DNA of 64,000 bases from Gordonia heveisoli (GTDB lineage Bacteria; Actinomycetota; Actinomycetes; Mycobacteriales; Mycobacteriaceae), in the NCBI RefSeq assembly GCF_030315745.1, contig NZ_JASXSH010000005.1, positions 62,001-126,000 on the forward strand, in the 5' to 3' direction. Shown here one piece after another: positions 11,817 through 19,899 of this stretch. The first letter of the stretch is position 1, and the number at the start of each line of letters is the position of its first letter. The position numbers and the translations under genes were made by a program. The notes below the pieces were generated by a model. That model saw only the letters and a program-made list of their open reading frames with translations, had not been told where the DNA came from and ran no database searches.

Positions 11817-13448
11817 ATGAGCGAGACGTCGAAGTCGGTCGGGCGGGGTGCGGTGGCGTGGCTGATGGCCGTCGTCTGTTCCGCGCTGGGACTGGTGATG
11901 GGTGCGATGACCGCCCTCAACCTCGCGTTGCCATCCATCGCCGCCGACGTCCAGGTCACCACCACGCAGCTGACCTGGCTGGTCGACGCCTACACCCTGG
12001 CGATGGCGGCACTGTTGCTGCCGGCCGGCGCGATCGGCGACCGCTATGGCCGGCGCGGAGTCATGATCATCGGCCTCGTGCTGTTCGCCCTGTCGTCCTT
12101 CGCGGCCGTCGTCCTCACCGACCCCGGTCAGCTCATCGCCTCGCGCGCGCTGGCCGGTGTGGCCGCGGCGCTGATCATGCCGGCAACGCTCTCACTGCTG
12201 ACCTCACATATGCCCGCCGATAGTCGGCATATGGCGGTCGCCATCTGGGCCGGCGTCGCCGGTGCCTCCGGTATCGGCGGCTTCTTCCTGTCCGGCGCGT
12301 TGCTGGAGTTCTTCGAGTGGCAGTCGATCCTGCTGACCCTCGGTCTGGTCGCCGCGGTGTTGACCGTGCTGTCCCTGACCATCGGAACCTCGCGCGACGA
12401 CTCGCCCAAGCGGTTCGACATCCCCGGTTCGCTACTGGCGCCCGCGGCGGTGGCGCTCGTCGTCCTCGGTCTGCTGGAAGCCCCGAACCATGGCTGGACC
12501 TCCGCATTCGTGGTCGCCTGCCTGCTTGCCGGGATCGCCCTCGGAGTGGCATTCGTGGCCGTCGAGCGGCGTCGGGACGACCCGTTGCTGGATATGTCCC
12601 TGTTCACCAACCGGGCGTTCTCCGCGGGTGCGCTCTGCGTGACGCTGCAGTTCTTCGCCTCGATGGGCATCTTCTTCGTGCTCCTGCAGCAGTTGCAGTT
12701 GAGCATGGGGATGTCGGCGTTGATGGCGGCGACCGCGCTGCTGCCGATCGTCGGGATCCTGCTGGTGATGTCGCCGCTGAGCGCGTGGTTGACGGTGCGC
12801 GTCGATCTGCGTGTCGTGCTGGTCCTCGGCAATGGACTCACCGGGCTCGGCATGGTGCTGATGGGGGTCATCGACTACCACACCTATCTCGGCGTGCTGC
12901 CGTTCGCGATCGTGGTGGCGCTCGGCCAGGGATTCGCGACCGCACCGCCGACGACGGCCATCATGGCCAACACCCCGGAGTCGGCGCAGGGCGTCGGATC
13001 TGCGGTCAACGACACCGCACGCGAACTGGGGTCGGCGATCGGTATCGCGCTGGCGGGCAGTGTCGTCGCCTCTGCATACGCGCATCGGATCGCGCCACTG
13101 CTCGACCAGTTGTCGGCGCAACCGGGTGGTGTTGAGTTGTCCACGCCGATTTCGCGCACGCTGGCCGAGGCGCTGGTCGTCGCCGACCGGATCTCCCCGG
13201 CCAATTCGGTTCTTGCCCAGTCTATTCGGGATCAGGCGACGGAAGCGTTCGACGGCGCGGCCGCGCAGGCCTGCTGGGTGATGGGCGCGGTGATCCTGGT
13301 GGGTGCGGTCGGACTGGCCGTTCTGTGCCCGGCCCGCATCGGTGGAACCGCGGCGGGAGTGGATCCGGGCGCGGATATCGATGGTGGCGCGGGCCCCGAG
13401 GCGGAGGCCGTCGATGTCGACGACGTCGGCGTCGGTGCGCGCCCCTGA
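11817..13448 (+). CDS. MFS multidrug exporter (DHA2 family)
   Basis: This 543-residue transporter has about 14 membrane segments, starting with GAVAWLMAVVCSALGLVMGAMTALNLALPSIAADV. It has motif A GAIGDRYGRRGVMIIG and a hydrophilic acidic tail (DPGADIDGGAGPEAEAVDVDDVG). It is probably a proton-driven drug efflux pump controlled by the divergent TetR. ATG 11817 is chosen for AAGGGG at 11806-11811. The in-frame GTG at 11811 would overlap that site. The stop codon lies in the first copy of a 23-bp tandem repeat. Confidence 0.9.
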   Translation: MSETSKSVGRGAVAWLMAVVCSALGLVMGAMTALNLALPSIAADVQVTTTQLTWLVDAYTLAMAALLLPAGAIGDRYGRRGVMIIGLVLFALSSFAAVVLTDPGQLIASRALAGVAAALIMPATLSLLTSHMPADSRHMAVAIWAGVAGASGIGGFFLSGALLEFFEWQSILLTLGLVAAVLTVLSLTIGTSRDDSPKRFDIPGSLLAPAAVALVVLGLLEAPNHGWTSAFVVACLLAGIALGVAFVAVERRRDDPLLDMSLFTNRAFSAGALCVTLQFFASMGIFFVLLQQLQLSMGMSALMAATALLPIVGILLVMSPLSAWLTVRVDLRVVLVLGNGLTGLGMVLMGVIDYHTYLGVLPFAIVVALGQGFATAPPTTAIMANTPESAQGVGSAVNDTARELGSAIGIALAGSVVASAYAHRIAPLLDQLSAQPGGVELSTPISRTLAEALVVADRISPANSVLAQSIRDQATEAFDGAAAQACWVMGAVILVGAVGLAVLCPARIGGTAAGVDPGADIDGGAGPEAEAVDVDDVGVGARP

Positions 13449-13514
13449 CCCCGGTCACCGATCGATGTTGACCCCGGTCACAGTTCGATGCTGACACCGG
13501 TCACAGATCGATGT
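13446..13514. repeat. three tandem 23-bp repeats at convergent gene ends
   Basis: Three head-to-tail 23-bp copies start at 13446, 13469 and 13492, built on TGACMCCGGTCAC followed by a TCGATG segment, with few differences. The first contains the stop of the MFS gene. The third contains the stop of the minus-strand gene that ends at 13501. The unit is not a multiple of 3, so it does not make a protein repeat. It may be a slippage duplication of the junction. Confidence 0.85.
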
Positions 13515-13818
13515 GGTACTTCTGCGGGTTGTCGCGGTCGATATATACGGTGGTGGTGTAGCGCTGACCGTCGACCAGGTATTCGACAATCGCGCGGTGT
13601 TCGTACTGGCGATCCTCGCGGTCCCATGATCGGGTGTAGTCGATCACCCGGCCGCTGGTCTGTTCGGCGTTGCTCGCGAAGCCGACCGCCCAGATGGTCA
13701 GGCCGACGGCGACGACCAGGCAGATGATGCCGATCGCGGCGAAGGTGCGCACGACCCACACCACCCAGTTGGGTGAGCTGGTGCGCTCGAGTGCCCGCCT
13801 CCGTGCCAGATCCGTCAC
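13501..13818 (-). CDS. small single-pass membrane protein
   Basis: This 105-residue protein of unknown function has a basic N-terminus (MTDLARRRALERTSSPN), one membrane segment (WVVWVVRTFAAIGIICLVVAVGLTIWAVGF, about 18-47) and a C-terminal part. That part has alternating charged and aromatic residues (RQYEHRAIVEYLVDGQRYTTTVYIDRDNPQKYHIDL), suggesting a small beta domain like those of DUF3592 proteins. The GTG at 13818 follows GGGAGGG at short spacing. Its last codons lie within the tandem repeat shared with the MFS gene. Confidence 0.7.
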   Translation of the reverse strand: MTDLARRRALERTSSPNWVVWVVRTFAAIGIICLVVAVGLTIWAVGFASNAEQTSGRVIDYTRSWDREDRQYEHRAIVEYLVDGQRYTTTVYIDRDNPQKYHIDL

Positions 13819-13948
13819 AGTGCCCTCCCAATGGCCGTCGATCTCACCGCCGGTTGTTGCATCGCAGCGGGCCGATCGCGGGTGTCATCGTTCGGGTGGC
13901 TGACCGGGGGCGTTTCGAGACGTGCGTGCTCGATGGCCAACGGTCCGC

Positions 13949-14689
13949 TCAGTCGGTGACGACGGTGATCTGGCGTTCCCCGGCGATCTCCACCCGCTGA
14001 CCGGCATCGGCGAGGACCGCGGCCAGCCCGTTGATGTCACGCACCGTGCGCCGGGTGCGGACGAGTTCGCGCGCCATCAAACCCTTGTAGTGCTTGTTGA
14101 AGTGGCTCACCACTTTTCGGGAGCCGTCGGCGGCTTCGGTGACGACGGTTGCGGTCACCGCGCCGCGTACCGGACCGAGCTGGTGATAGACACCGGAGCG
14201 GAGGTCGACGACGAAATCGTCGACGGCGTCCAGGGTTTCCGACAGCGTCGGCTTCCACAGCGCCGCCAGCGTCGGCTGCCCGGGCAGCTTCGATCCGCCG
14301 GACAGACGATAGGCGGGAATCGGGTCGGCGGCGGCGACCACACCGAACAGGGCGGACCCGATCGCGAGGCGCTCGGCGGCCTTGGCCTTGCCTGCTTTGG
14401 TCAGATGCGGGTAATCGAGGGCGTCGTAGAGGACACCGGTGTACCGCTCGATCGCCGGTCGAGTCGGCGACAACCACAGGTCGGCATTGCGGTCCACCTC
14501 CGACAACTGGGTGGCGCCGAGGCCCAGTGCGACCCGGCTGGCGTCGAGGTCGGCGGCCAGTTCGACGATCACTTCGGCGATGAGTTTGCGGGTGGCGTTC
14601 AGCTCCGGGAACGACAGGGTGTCCAGATCGAGGGGCGCACCGGTGCCGCCGTCGGATTTGGTCTCGGAGGGAGGCAGGATGACGAGCAC
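13949..14689 (-). CDS. yaaA: peroxide stress protein YaaA (DUF328)
   Basis: The 246-residue protein shows the DUF328/UPF0246 signature: MLVILPPSETK at the start, LSPTRPAIERYTGVLYDALDY in the middle, and SHFNKHYKGLMARELVRTRRTV near the end. In E. coli YaaA lowers free iron and limits DNA damage under H2O2. The same role here is inferred from family membership. It starts with GTG at 14689. On the minus strand TAGGGT (14701-14696) ends 6 nt upstream, so a leaderless mRNA is likely. It is divergent from proS, with 92 bp between the starts. Confidence 0.9.
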   Translation of the reverse strand: MLVILPPSETKSDGGTGAPLDLDTLSFPELNATRKLIAEVIVELAADLDASRVALGLGATQLSEVDRNADLWLSPTRPAIERYTGVLYDALDYPHLTKAGKAKAAERLAIGSALFGVVAAADPIPAYRLSGGSKLPGQPTLAALWKPTLSETLDAVDDFVVDLRSGVYHQLGPVRGAVTATVVTEAADGSRKVVSHFNKHYKGLMARELVRTRRTVRDINGLAAVLADAGQRVEIAGERQITVVTD

Positions 14690-14695
14690 CGCAAC

Positions 14696-14701
14696 ACCCT
14701 A
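14696..14701 (-). promoter_or_regulatory. -10 element for leaderless yaaA
   Basis: On the minus strand this reads TAGGGT, ending 6 nt before the GTG start of yaaA. No Shine-Dalgarno is seen. Confidence 0.4.
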
Positions 14702-14767
14702 TCGGCGCGGGCGGTGCAGCTCGACGCCGGAGGCCACGGCGCGCATCGGGTGCGGCGAACAGCCGAC

Positions 14768-14773
14768 TATGAT
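14768..14773 (+). promoter_or_regulatory. -10 element for leaderless proS
   Basis: TATGAT ends 8 nt before the GTG at 14782. No Shine-Dalgarno is visible. Confidence 0.5.
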
Positions 14774-14781
14774 CGACCACC

Positions 14782-16524
14782 GTGATCACACGGATGTCGA
14801 CCCTGTTCCTGCGGACCCTGCGCGACGATCCGGCTGACGCCGAGGTACCCAGCCACAAGCTGCTCGTGCGCGCCGGATATGTGCGCCGTGCCGCGCCCGG
14901 CGTGTACAGCTGGCTGCCCCTCGGTCTGCGGGTGCTGCGGGCGGTGGAGACCGTCGTCCGCGAGGAGATGGACGCCATCGGTGCCCAGGAGATCCTGCTG
15001 CCCGCGCTGCTGCCGCGCGACGCCTACGAGGCGACCGGCCGATGGACCGAATACGGCGACGCGCTGTTCCGCCTCAAGGACCGCAAGGGCGCCGACATGC
15101 TGCTCGGTCCGACCCACGAGGAAATCTTTACCCAGCTGGTGAAGGGGGAGTACTCCTCCTACAAGGACCTGCCCACGATCCTCTATCAGATCCAGACCAA
15201 ATACCGTGATGAGGAACGTCCGCGTGCGGGCATCCTGCGTGGCCGCGAGTTCGTCATGAAGGACTCCTACTCCTTCGACCTCGACGACGACGGGCTGAAG
15301 GGTTCCTACGCCGCGCATCGTGAGGCCTACCAGAAGATCTTCGCCCGGCTGGGTGTCGAGTATGTGATCGTCGCGGCGACCTCGGGTGCGATGGGTGGCA
15401 GCGCCTCCGAGGAGTTCCTCGCGGTCAGCGAGGTGGGTGAGGACACCTACGTCCGCTGCGTCGACTCCGACTACGCGGCGAACGTGGAGGCGGTCGTCAC
15501 CCCGGCCCCGGAGTCGATCCCCTTCGACGGACTCGCCCCCGCCCAGGTCCACGACACCCCCGGCACCCCGACCATCGAGTCGCTGGTGGACTGGGCCAAC
15601 GCGACCCTCGACGGCCAGTTCGGTGGCTCGGACACCCTGAAGAACGTGTTGGTGAAGGTGCGCGAACCCGGTGGCGAATGGCAGCTCACGGCGGTCGGTG
15701 TCCCCGGCGACCGCGAGGTCGACTTCAAGCGTCTGGAGGCATCCCTGGAGCCGGCCGAGGTCGAACTGCTCACCGACGAGGACTTCGCCGCCAATCCCTT
15801 CCTGGTCAAGGGGTACATCGGACCGAAGGCATTGATCGCCAACGAGGTTCGCTATCTCGTGGACCCGCGGGTGGTCGACGGCACCAGCTGGATCACCGGC
15901 GCCGACGAACCCGGCAGGCATTACGTGGGGTTGGTCGCCGGTCGCGACTTCACCCCCGACGGCACCATCGAAGCGGCCGAGGTCCGGGAAGGGGACGCGT
16001 CCCCGGACGGCAAGGGCACCCTCGTGGCAGCCAAGGGCATCGAGATCGGACACATCTTCCAACTCGGCCGGAAGTACACCGACGCATTCGACGTCGATGT
16101 CCTCGGCGAGAACGGCAAACCCGTCCGCCTGACCATGGGCTCCTACGGTGTGGGCGTCTCACGTCTGGTCGCGGTGATCGCCGAGCAGTGCCATGACGAG
16201 AAGGGGCTGCGCTGGCCGCGCGCGGTGGCGCCGTTCGCGGTGCACCTGGTCATCGCCAACAAGGACGAGGCCGCGGTGGCGGGGGCTCAGGCACTGGCCG
16301 CCGACCTCGATGCCGCGGGCCTGTCGGTGCTGCTCGACGATCGCAAGGCGTCGCCGGGAGTGAAGTTCAAGGACGCCGAGCTACTCGGCATGCCGGTGGT
16401 CGTGGTCGTCGGACGCGGCTACGCCGGTGGCACCGTCGAACTGCGAGATCGCTTCACCGGGGAGGCGAGCGAGATCGCCGTCGCCGACGCGGTCGCCACG
16501 ATCATCAACGCGGCTCGCGCCTGA
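14782..16524 (+). CDS. proS: prolyl-tRNA synthetase
   Basis: This 580-residue class II synthetase charges tRNA-Pro. It is the bacterial type. Motif 2 ([25 protein letters not shown]) is followed by a YbaK-like editing insertion (about 225-385), then motif 3 ([18 protein letters not shown]) and the anticodon-binding domain ([41 protein letters not shown]). The N-terminus [28 protein letters not shown] matches mycobacterial ProS from the GTG at 14782. An ATG at 14794 is a weaker alternative. The position after efpA matches Rv2845c. Confidence 0.96.
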   Translation: MITRMSTLFLRTLRDDPADAEVPSHKLLVRAGYVRRAAPGVYSWLPLGLRVLRAVETVVREEMDAIGAQEILLPALLPRDAYEATGRWTEYGDALFRLKDRKGADMLLGPTHEEIFTQLVKGEYSSYKDLPTILYQIQTKYRDEERPRAGILRGREFVMKDSYSFDLDDDGLKGSYAAHREAYQKIFARLGVEYVIVAATSGAMGGSASEEFLAVSEVGEDTYVRCVDSDYAANVEAVVTPAPESIPFDGLAPAQVHDTPGTPTIESLVDWANATLDGQFGGSDTLKNVLVKVREPGGEWQLTAVGVPGDREVDFKRLEASLEPAEVELLTDEDFAANPFLVKGYIGPKALIANEVRYLVDPRVVDGTSWITGADEPGRHYVGLVAGRDFTPDGTIEAAEVREGDASPDGKGTLVAAKGIEIGHIFQLGRKYTDAFDVDVLGENGKPVRLTMGSYGVGVSRLVAVIAEQCHDEKGLRWPRAVAPFAVHLVIANKDEAAVAGAQALAADLDAAGLSVLLDDRKASPGVKFKDAELLGMPVVVVVGRGYAGGTVELRDRFTGEASEIAVADAVATIINAARA

Positions 16525-16552
16525 TTCACGGCCCTGCCCGGAGGGTGGCCGG

Positions 16553-16987
16553 TCAGGCCGGCGCCCCCGGGAAGGCCAGGGTTGCGGGTGAGATGCCGAG
16601 TGCGGCACGCCAATACGCGATGCGCACCGCCGAGTCGTCGAGTCCGTCCACGCCGATGCGGCGGGCCTCGGGTGTCTCGGCCTGCTCCAGCAGTGCACGG
16701 TAGGCGCGCGCGCAGTCGTTCTCCGCGGCCAACGCGGCCCGGGCGGCACTGGTCGGGCCGGTGACCTCCACCGGAAGCGTGTACCCGGCGGGTGCGGCGG
16801 GCGGGACGCCGCCTGCGGCGGTGATGGCCCGTTCCAGGGCATCCCGCCGCGCCCGGTGCGCACTGATCTGCTCGACGATGGTGCGTCGTCGTGCGGGCGC
16901 GGCGAATGCGGTGATCACGCCGTAGGTGAAGATGGCCGCGTTCTCGGCGGCGGTGGCGGCGCCCAAGGCGCTGATCGTGGCGGTCAT
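16553..16987 (-). CDS. ferritin-like DUF4439 protein
   Basis: The 144-residue protein is mostly helical and Ala-rich. It contains AAENAAIFTYGVITAFA near the start and AAENDCARAYRALLEQAET later, the paired AAEN/E-rich helices typical of DUF4439 (ferritin-like fold). The ATG at 16987 overlaps the stop of the upstream lipoprotein gene by a few bases, so the pair is coupled. M. tuberculosis Rv2844 and Rv2843 lie at the same place. Whether it binds metal is not known. The longer open frame to 17506 only shadows the lipoprotein. Confidence 0.8.
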   Translation of the reverse strand: MTATISALGAATAAENAAIFTYGVITAFAAPARRRTIVEQISAHRARRDALERAITAAGGVPPAAPAGYTLPVEVTGPTSAARAALAAENDCARAYRALLEQAETPEARRIGVDGLDDSAVRIAYWRAALGISPATLAFPGAPA

Positions 16988-17496
16988 GACAGTTGAACCT
17001 CCACCATCGAGACGATTGAAGCGGATACGGCACCGACCAGTCCGGCCGGATATCCGGTGAAGGTGATCGCGCCGTCGTGGGCCTGCCGGGCCGACTCGCG
17101 CAGCCGGGTCCGCAATTGACCGACGTCGGCGGGCGGTGCCGGAGCGTTCGACGGTGCCACACCCGTCCCCGACGGCGGTGTCGCGGTCAGTGTGTCGAAT
17201 TCGGTGCCGGTGGCCCGGTGGAGTCGATAGATCTCGGCCCGTAACTGCTGCGCGTGTTCGGCGCGCTGGTCGGCGACGACACCCAGTGCGGCCGCGTATT
17301 CGGTGGAGCCGGGGATCAGTCGGCGGGCGGTCTTCGCGTCGGCGTCGGCTGCGGCGGCGATCGGCAGCAGTGCCTGCGCGGTCAGCTGTTCGGCAGTCGG
17401 GCCGTCGTCGGAGCAGCCGGTCATGGCGAGGACCGACAGACCTGCGGTGGCCGCCATACCGCCGCGAAGGACGGTGCGTCGGTTCAGCGGTGGCAT
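16984..17496 (-). CDS. Tat-type lipoprotein, partner of DUF4439 protein
   Basis: The 170-residue protein begins MPPLNRRTVLRGGMAATAGLSVLAMTGCSDD. It has a twin-arginine stretch (NRRTVLRGG), a hydrophobic core and a lipobox ending at Cys (AMTGC), so it should be a Tat-exported lipoprotein on the outer face of the membrane. The rest is Ala-rich and helical, with EYAAALGVVADQRAEHAQQLRAEIYRL resembling a ferritin-like/DUF4439 helix pair. ATG starts at 17523, 17508 and 17496 are all in frame. 17496 puts the Tat motif nearest the N-terminus. The function is unknown. Export suggests an extracytoplasmic complex with, or homolog of, its coupled neighbour. Confidence 0.78.
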   Translation of the reverse strand: MPPLNRRTVLRGGMAATAGLSVLAMTGCSDDGPTAEQLTAQALLPIAAAADADAKTARRLIPGSTEYAAALGVVADQRAEHAQQLRAEIYRLHRATGTEFDTLTATPPSGTGVAPSNAPAPPADVGQLRTRLRESARQAHDGAITFTGYPAGLVGAVSASIVSMVEVQLS

Positions 17497-17588
17497 CACC
17501 CGACACATCTTGCCAGCCGGCACTCGCCCCGACTACCGGCGCCCACGGCGTCGCAGGCCGTGGTGGAAACCCGTCGGCGAAAATCGAC

Positions 17589-17594
17589 TACACT
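17589..17594 (+). promoter_or_regulatory. possible -10 of the rimP-nusA operon
   Basis: TACACT at 17589-17594 would start transcription near 17601, leaving a leader of about 80 nt before rimP. No clear -35 is seen. Confidence 0.4.
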
Positions 17595-17680
17595 GGCCGA
17601 GCGCCGCGTAACCGTGGATCCGACAACTCAAGATCCCCGACAACTGAACACCCCTGACAACTGAAGACGAGGAGAGTGCC

Positions 17681-18244
17681 ATGCCGAGCGTTTCGCGAAA
17701 GCTGAGCGAGCTCGTCGGACAACTCGTCTCCGACCGGGGTTTCGACCTTGAGGATGTCGTCGTTCGTCCGCGTGAGGGTGCCGACGAACTGTCCATCGTG
17801 GTCGACCGCGACGGCGGCAGCGATCTCGATGTGCTGGCCCAACTGAGCAATGAGATCTCGGAGGCCCTCGACGCGGCCGGGATTCTCGGCGACGAGGCTT
17901 ACACACTGGAGGTCACCTCACCCGGAATCGATCGGCCGCTCAGCTTGCCGCGGCACTGGATTCGGGCGCGCGGACGTAAGGTCGCCATCACCCGCCAGGG
18001 AGCCGACGGGGAGCGCGCCGAACTCATCGGCCGGGTGGGCCCACTCGACGAGCAGTCGGTGACCATCGTGTCGAATCTCAAGGGCCGCATCGCGGTTGAA
18101 CGCGTCGACTTCGAGGAGATCGTCAAGGCGGTCGTGCAGGTCGACTTCGGCAAGCCGAGTGTCGCCGAGCTGACCCGATGCGGACTCGACGACGCCGAGA
18201 TCGCCGCGCGGCGTGGCGATCCGACGCCGATCGACGGCGGCTGA
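17681..18244 (+). CDS. rimP: ribosome maturation factor RimP
   Basis: RimP is needed to mature the 30S subunit. The 187-residue protein shows the family pattern: [45 protein letters not shown], then [28 protein letters not shown]. It has an SH3-like C-terminal domain ending in [18 protein letters not shown]. The ATG at 17681 follows GAGGAGA at good spacing. It heads the rimP-nusA-ylxR-infB cluster, as in most actinobacteria. Confidence 0.95.
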   Translation: MPSVSRKLSELVGQLVSDRGFDLEDVVVRPREGADELSIVVDRDGGSDLDVLAQLSNEISEALDAAGILGDEAYTLEVTSPGIDRPLSLPRHWIRARGRKVAITRQGADGERAELIGRVGPLDEQSVTIVSNLKGRIAVERVDFEEIVKAVVQVDFGKPSVAELTRCGLDDAEIAARRGDPTPIDGG

Positions 18245-18354
18245 GCGCCGATCATCGGCACACCGCGTCCCACCGCGGACGTACCCGACGTGGACAATCG
18301 AATATCGAAAAACCGAACATCGAACGGCAACAAATGAATAGGAGCGCAGCCGCC

Positions 18355-19392
18355 ATGAACATCGACATCAACGCACTCCGGATGATCGAGGCAGACAAGG
18401 GCATCTCGATCGACACCGTCATCACGGCGATCGAAACCGCCCTGCTGACCGCGTATCGCCATACCGACGGTTTCGCGCCGCACGCCCGGATCGACGTCAA
18501 CCGCAAGTCCGGTGCGGTCCGCGTGATGGCGCAGGAGGTCGACGAGAACGGTGACGTCGTCCACGAATGGGACGACACCCCAGAGGGTTTCGGGCGCATC
18601 GCGGCCACCACCGCCCGTCAGGTGATCCTGCAGCGGCTGCGGGACGCGGAGAACGAGAAGAACTTCGGCGACCTGGTCACCCACGAAGGAGAGATCGTCG
18701 GCGGTGTGGTGCAGCAGGATTCGCGCGCCAATGCCCGCGGCATGATCGTCGTGCAGATCGGCAGTGATGCCAACGCCGCCGAGGGTGTCATCCCGCCCGC
18801 CGAGCAGGTGCCGGGGGAGACCTACACCCATGGTGACCGCATCAAGTGCTACGTCGTGGGCGTTGCCCGCGGCGCACGCGGCCCGCAGATCACCCTGTCG
18901 CGCACCCACCCCAATCTGGTGCGCAAGCTGTTCTCGCTGGAGGTCCCCGAGATCGAAGACGGCTCGGTCGAGATCGTCGCCGTGGCCCGGGAGGCGGGGC
19001 ATCGGTCCAAGATCGCGGTGCACACCGGGGTTGCCGGACTCAACGCGAAGGGCGCCTGCATCGGCCCGATGGGTCAGCGGGTGCGCAACGTGATGAGCGA
19101 GTTGGCCGGCGAGAAGATCGACATCATCGACTTCGACACCGACCCGGGGGCCTTCGTCGGCAACGCACTCTCGCCCGCGAAAGTGGTCTCGGTCACCGTC
19201 ATCGACGAGGCCGCCAAGGCCGCGCGCGTCGTGGTGCCCGACTATCAGCTCTCACTGGCCATCGGCAAGGAGGGGCAGAACGCCCGCCTCGCGGCCCGTC
19301 TGACCGGCTGGCGCATCGACATCCGGTCGGACGCCGACCCCGATCCGGACGGAGCGGCCGGCGGTTCGGCAGGTGCGGGACACCGCCGGTGA
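18355..19392 (+). CDS. nusA: transcription termination/antitermination factor NusA
   Basis: NusA binds RNA polymerase and nascent RNA and controls pausing, termination and rrn antitermination. The 345-residue protein has the N-terminal RNAP-binding domain ([17 protein letters not shown] to [28 protein letters not shown]), an S1 domain, and two KH domains ([21 protein letters not shown] region and [25 protein letters not shown]). It is close in length to the M. tuberculosis protein and lacks the C-terminal acidic repeats of E. coli NusA. ATG 18355 is chosen because GGAGC at 18341-18345 precedes it. The earlier ATG at 18334 would lie before that site. Confidence 0.96.
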   Translation: MNIDINALRMIEADKGISIDTVITAIETALLTAYRHTDGFAPHARIDVNRKSGAVRVMAQEVDENGDVVHEWDDTPEGFGRIAATTARQVILQRLRDAENEKNFGDLVTHEGEIVGGVVQQDSRANARGMIVVQIGSDANAAEGVIPPAEQVPGETYTHGDRIKCYVVGVARGARGPQITLSRTHPNLVRKLFSLEVPEIEDGSVEIVAVAREAGHRSKIAVHTGVAGLNAKGACIGPMGQRVRNVMSELAGEKIDIIDFDTDPGAFVGNALSPAKVVSVTVIDEAAKAARVVVPDYQLSLAIGKEGQNARLAARLTGWRIDIRSDADPDPDGAAGGSAGAGHRR

Positions 19393-19425
19393 CACGCCGA
19401 TTGTCGTCGCACGGCCGAGTCGCGC

Positions 19426-19431
19426 TAGACT
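19426..19431 (+). promoter_or_regulatory. -10 element upstream of ylxR
   Basis: TAGACT ends 5 nt before the ATG at 19437. It points to an internal promoter between nusA and ylxR and a leaderless or nearly leaderless mRNA. Confidence 0.45.
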
Positions 19432-19436
19432 GATCG

Positions 19437-19820
19437 ATGGTTCAGCGAAAGTCGTCCATTCCGGTCACCGGCGGACGACCAGATCAATCTGTTCGACGCC
19501 TTGTCACCCGGACGTGTATCGGGTGCCGACGGCGGGCAGAGGCCTCGGACCTGGTTCGACTCGTCGCTCAGCAGCGCGCGGACGGACCGGAGATCGTGGT
19601 CGATCGTGCGCGAAACCTGCCGGGACGGGGAGCCTGGTTGCATCCGGCTGCGGAGTGTGTGACCGCAGCCGTGCGACGCAGGGCGTTCGCCTCGGCACTG
19701 CGGGTCCCCGGCTTGTCCGTGAACCCGAACGACCTCACCGAAAAGCTCGGTGCGGCCGCCACCGACAGTTGGCCCTCCCGAGGGCCGGAACAGGTAGCAG
19801 AAGACATGAGCACACCGTGA
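19437..19820 (+). CDS. ylxR: YlxR family RNA-binding protein (DUF448)
   Basis: The 127-residue protein has the DUF448 hallmark RTCIGCRRRAEASDLVRLV, then DRARNLPGRGAWLHPAAECVTAAVRRRAFASALR. YlxR-family proteins sit between nusA and infB in many bacteria. They bind RNA or the RNase P RNA and affect transcription. The C-terminal tail after about residue 95 is not conserved in my memory of the family. The ATG at 19437 adds about 20 residues before the conserved core. Confidence 0.9.
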   Translation: MVQRKSSIPVTGGRPDQSVRRLVTRTCIGCRRRAEASDLVRLVAQQRADGPEIVVDRARNLPGRGAWLHPAAECVTAAVRRRAFASALRVPGLSVNPNDLTEKLGAAATDSWPSRGPEQVAEDMSTP

Positions 19821-19899
19821 AGTCCCCACGATGAGCATGTATCGGACATAAATCGAGGCCGTGGCGGGCAAGCCGCTCGGCCTCCAAGTGAGGAGAGCA

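Noticed and set aside
19861-19899. Upstream GTG start of infB
   Set aside because: It adds 13 residues not seen in relatives and has no Shine-Dalgarno, while GTG 19900 has AGGAG just upstream.
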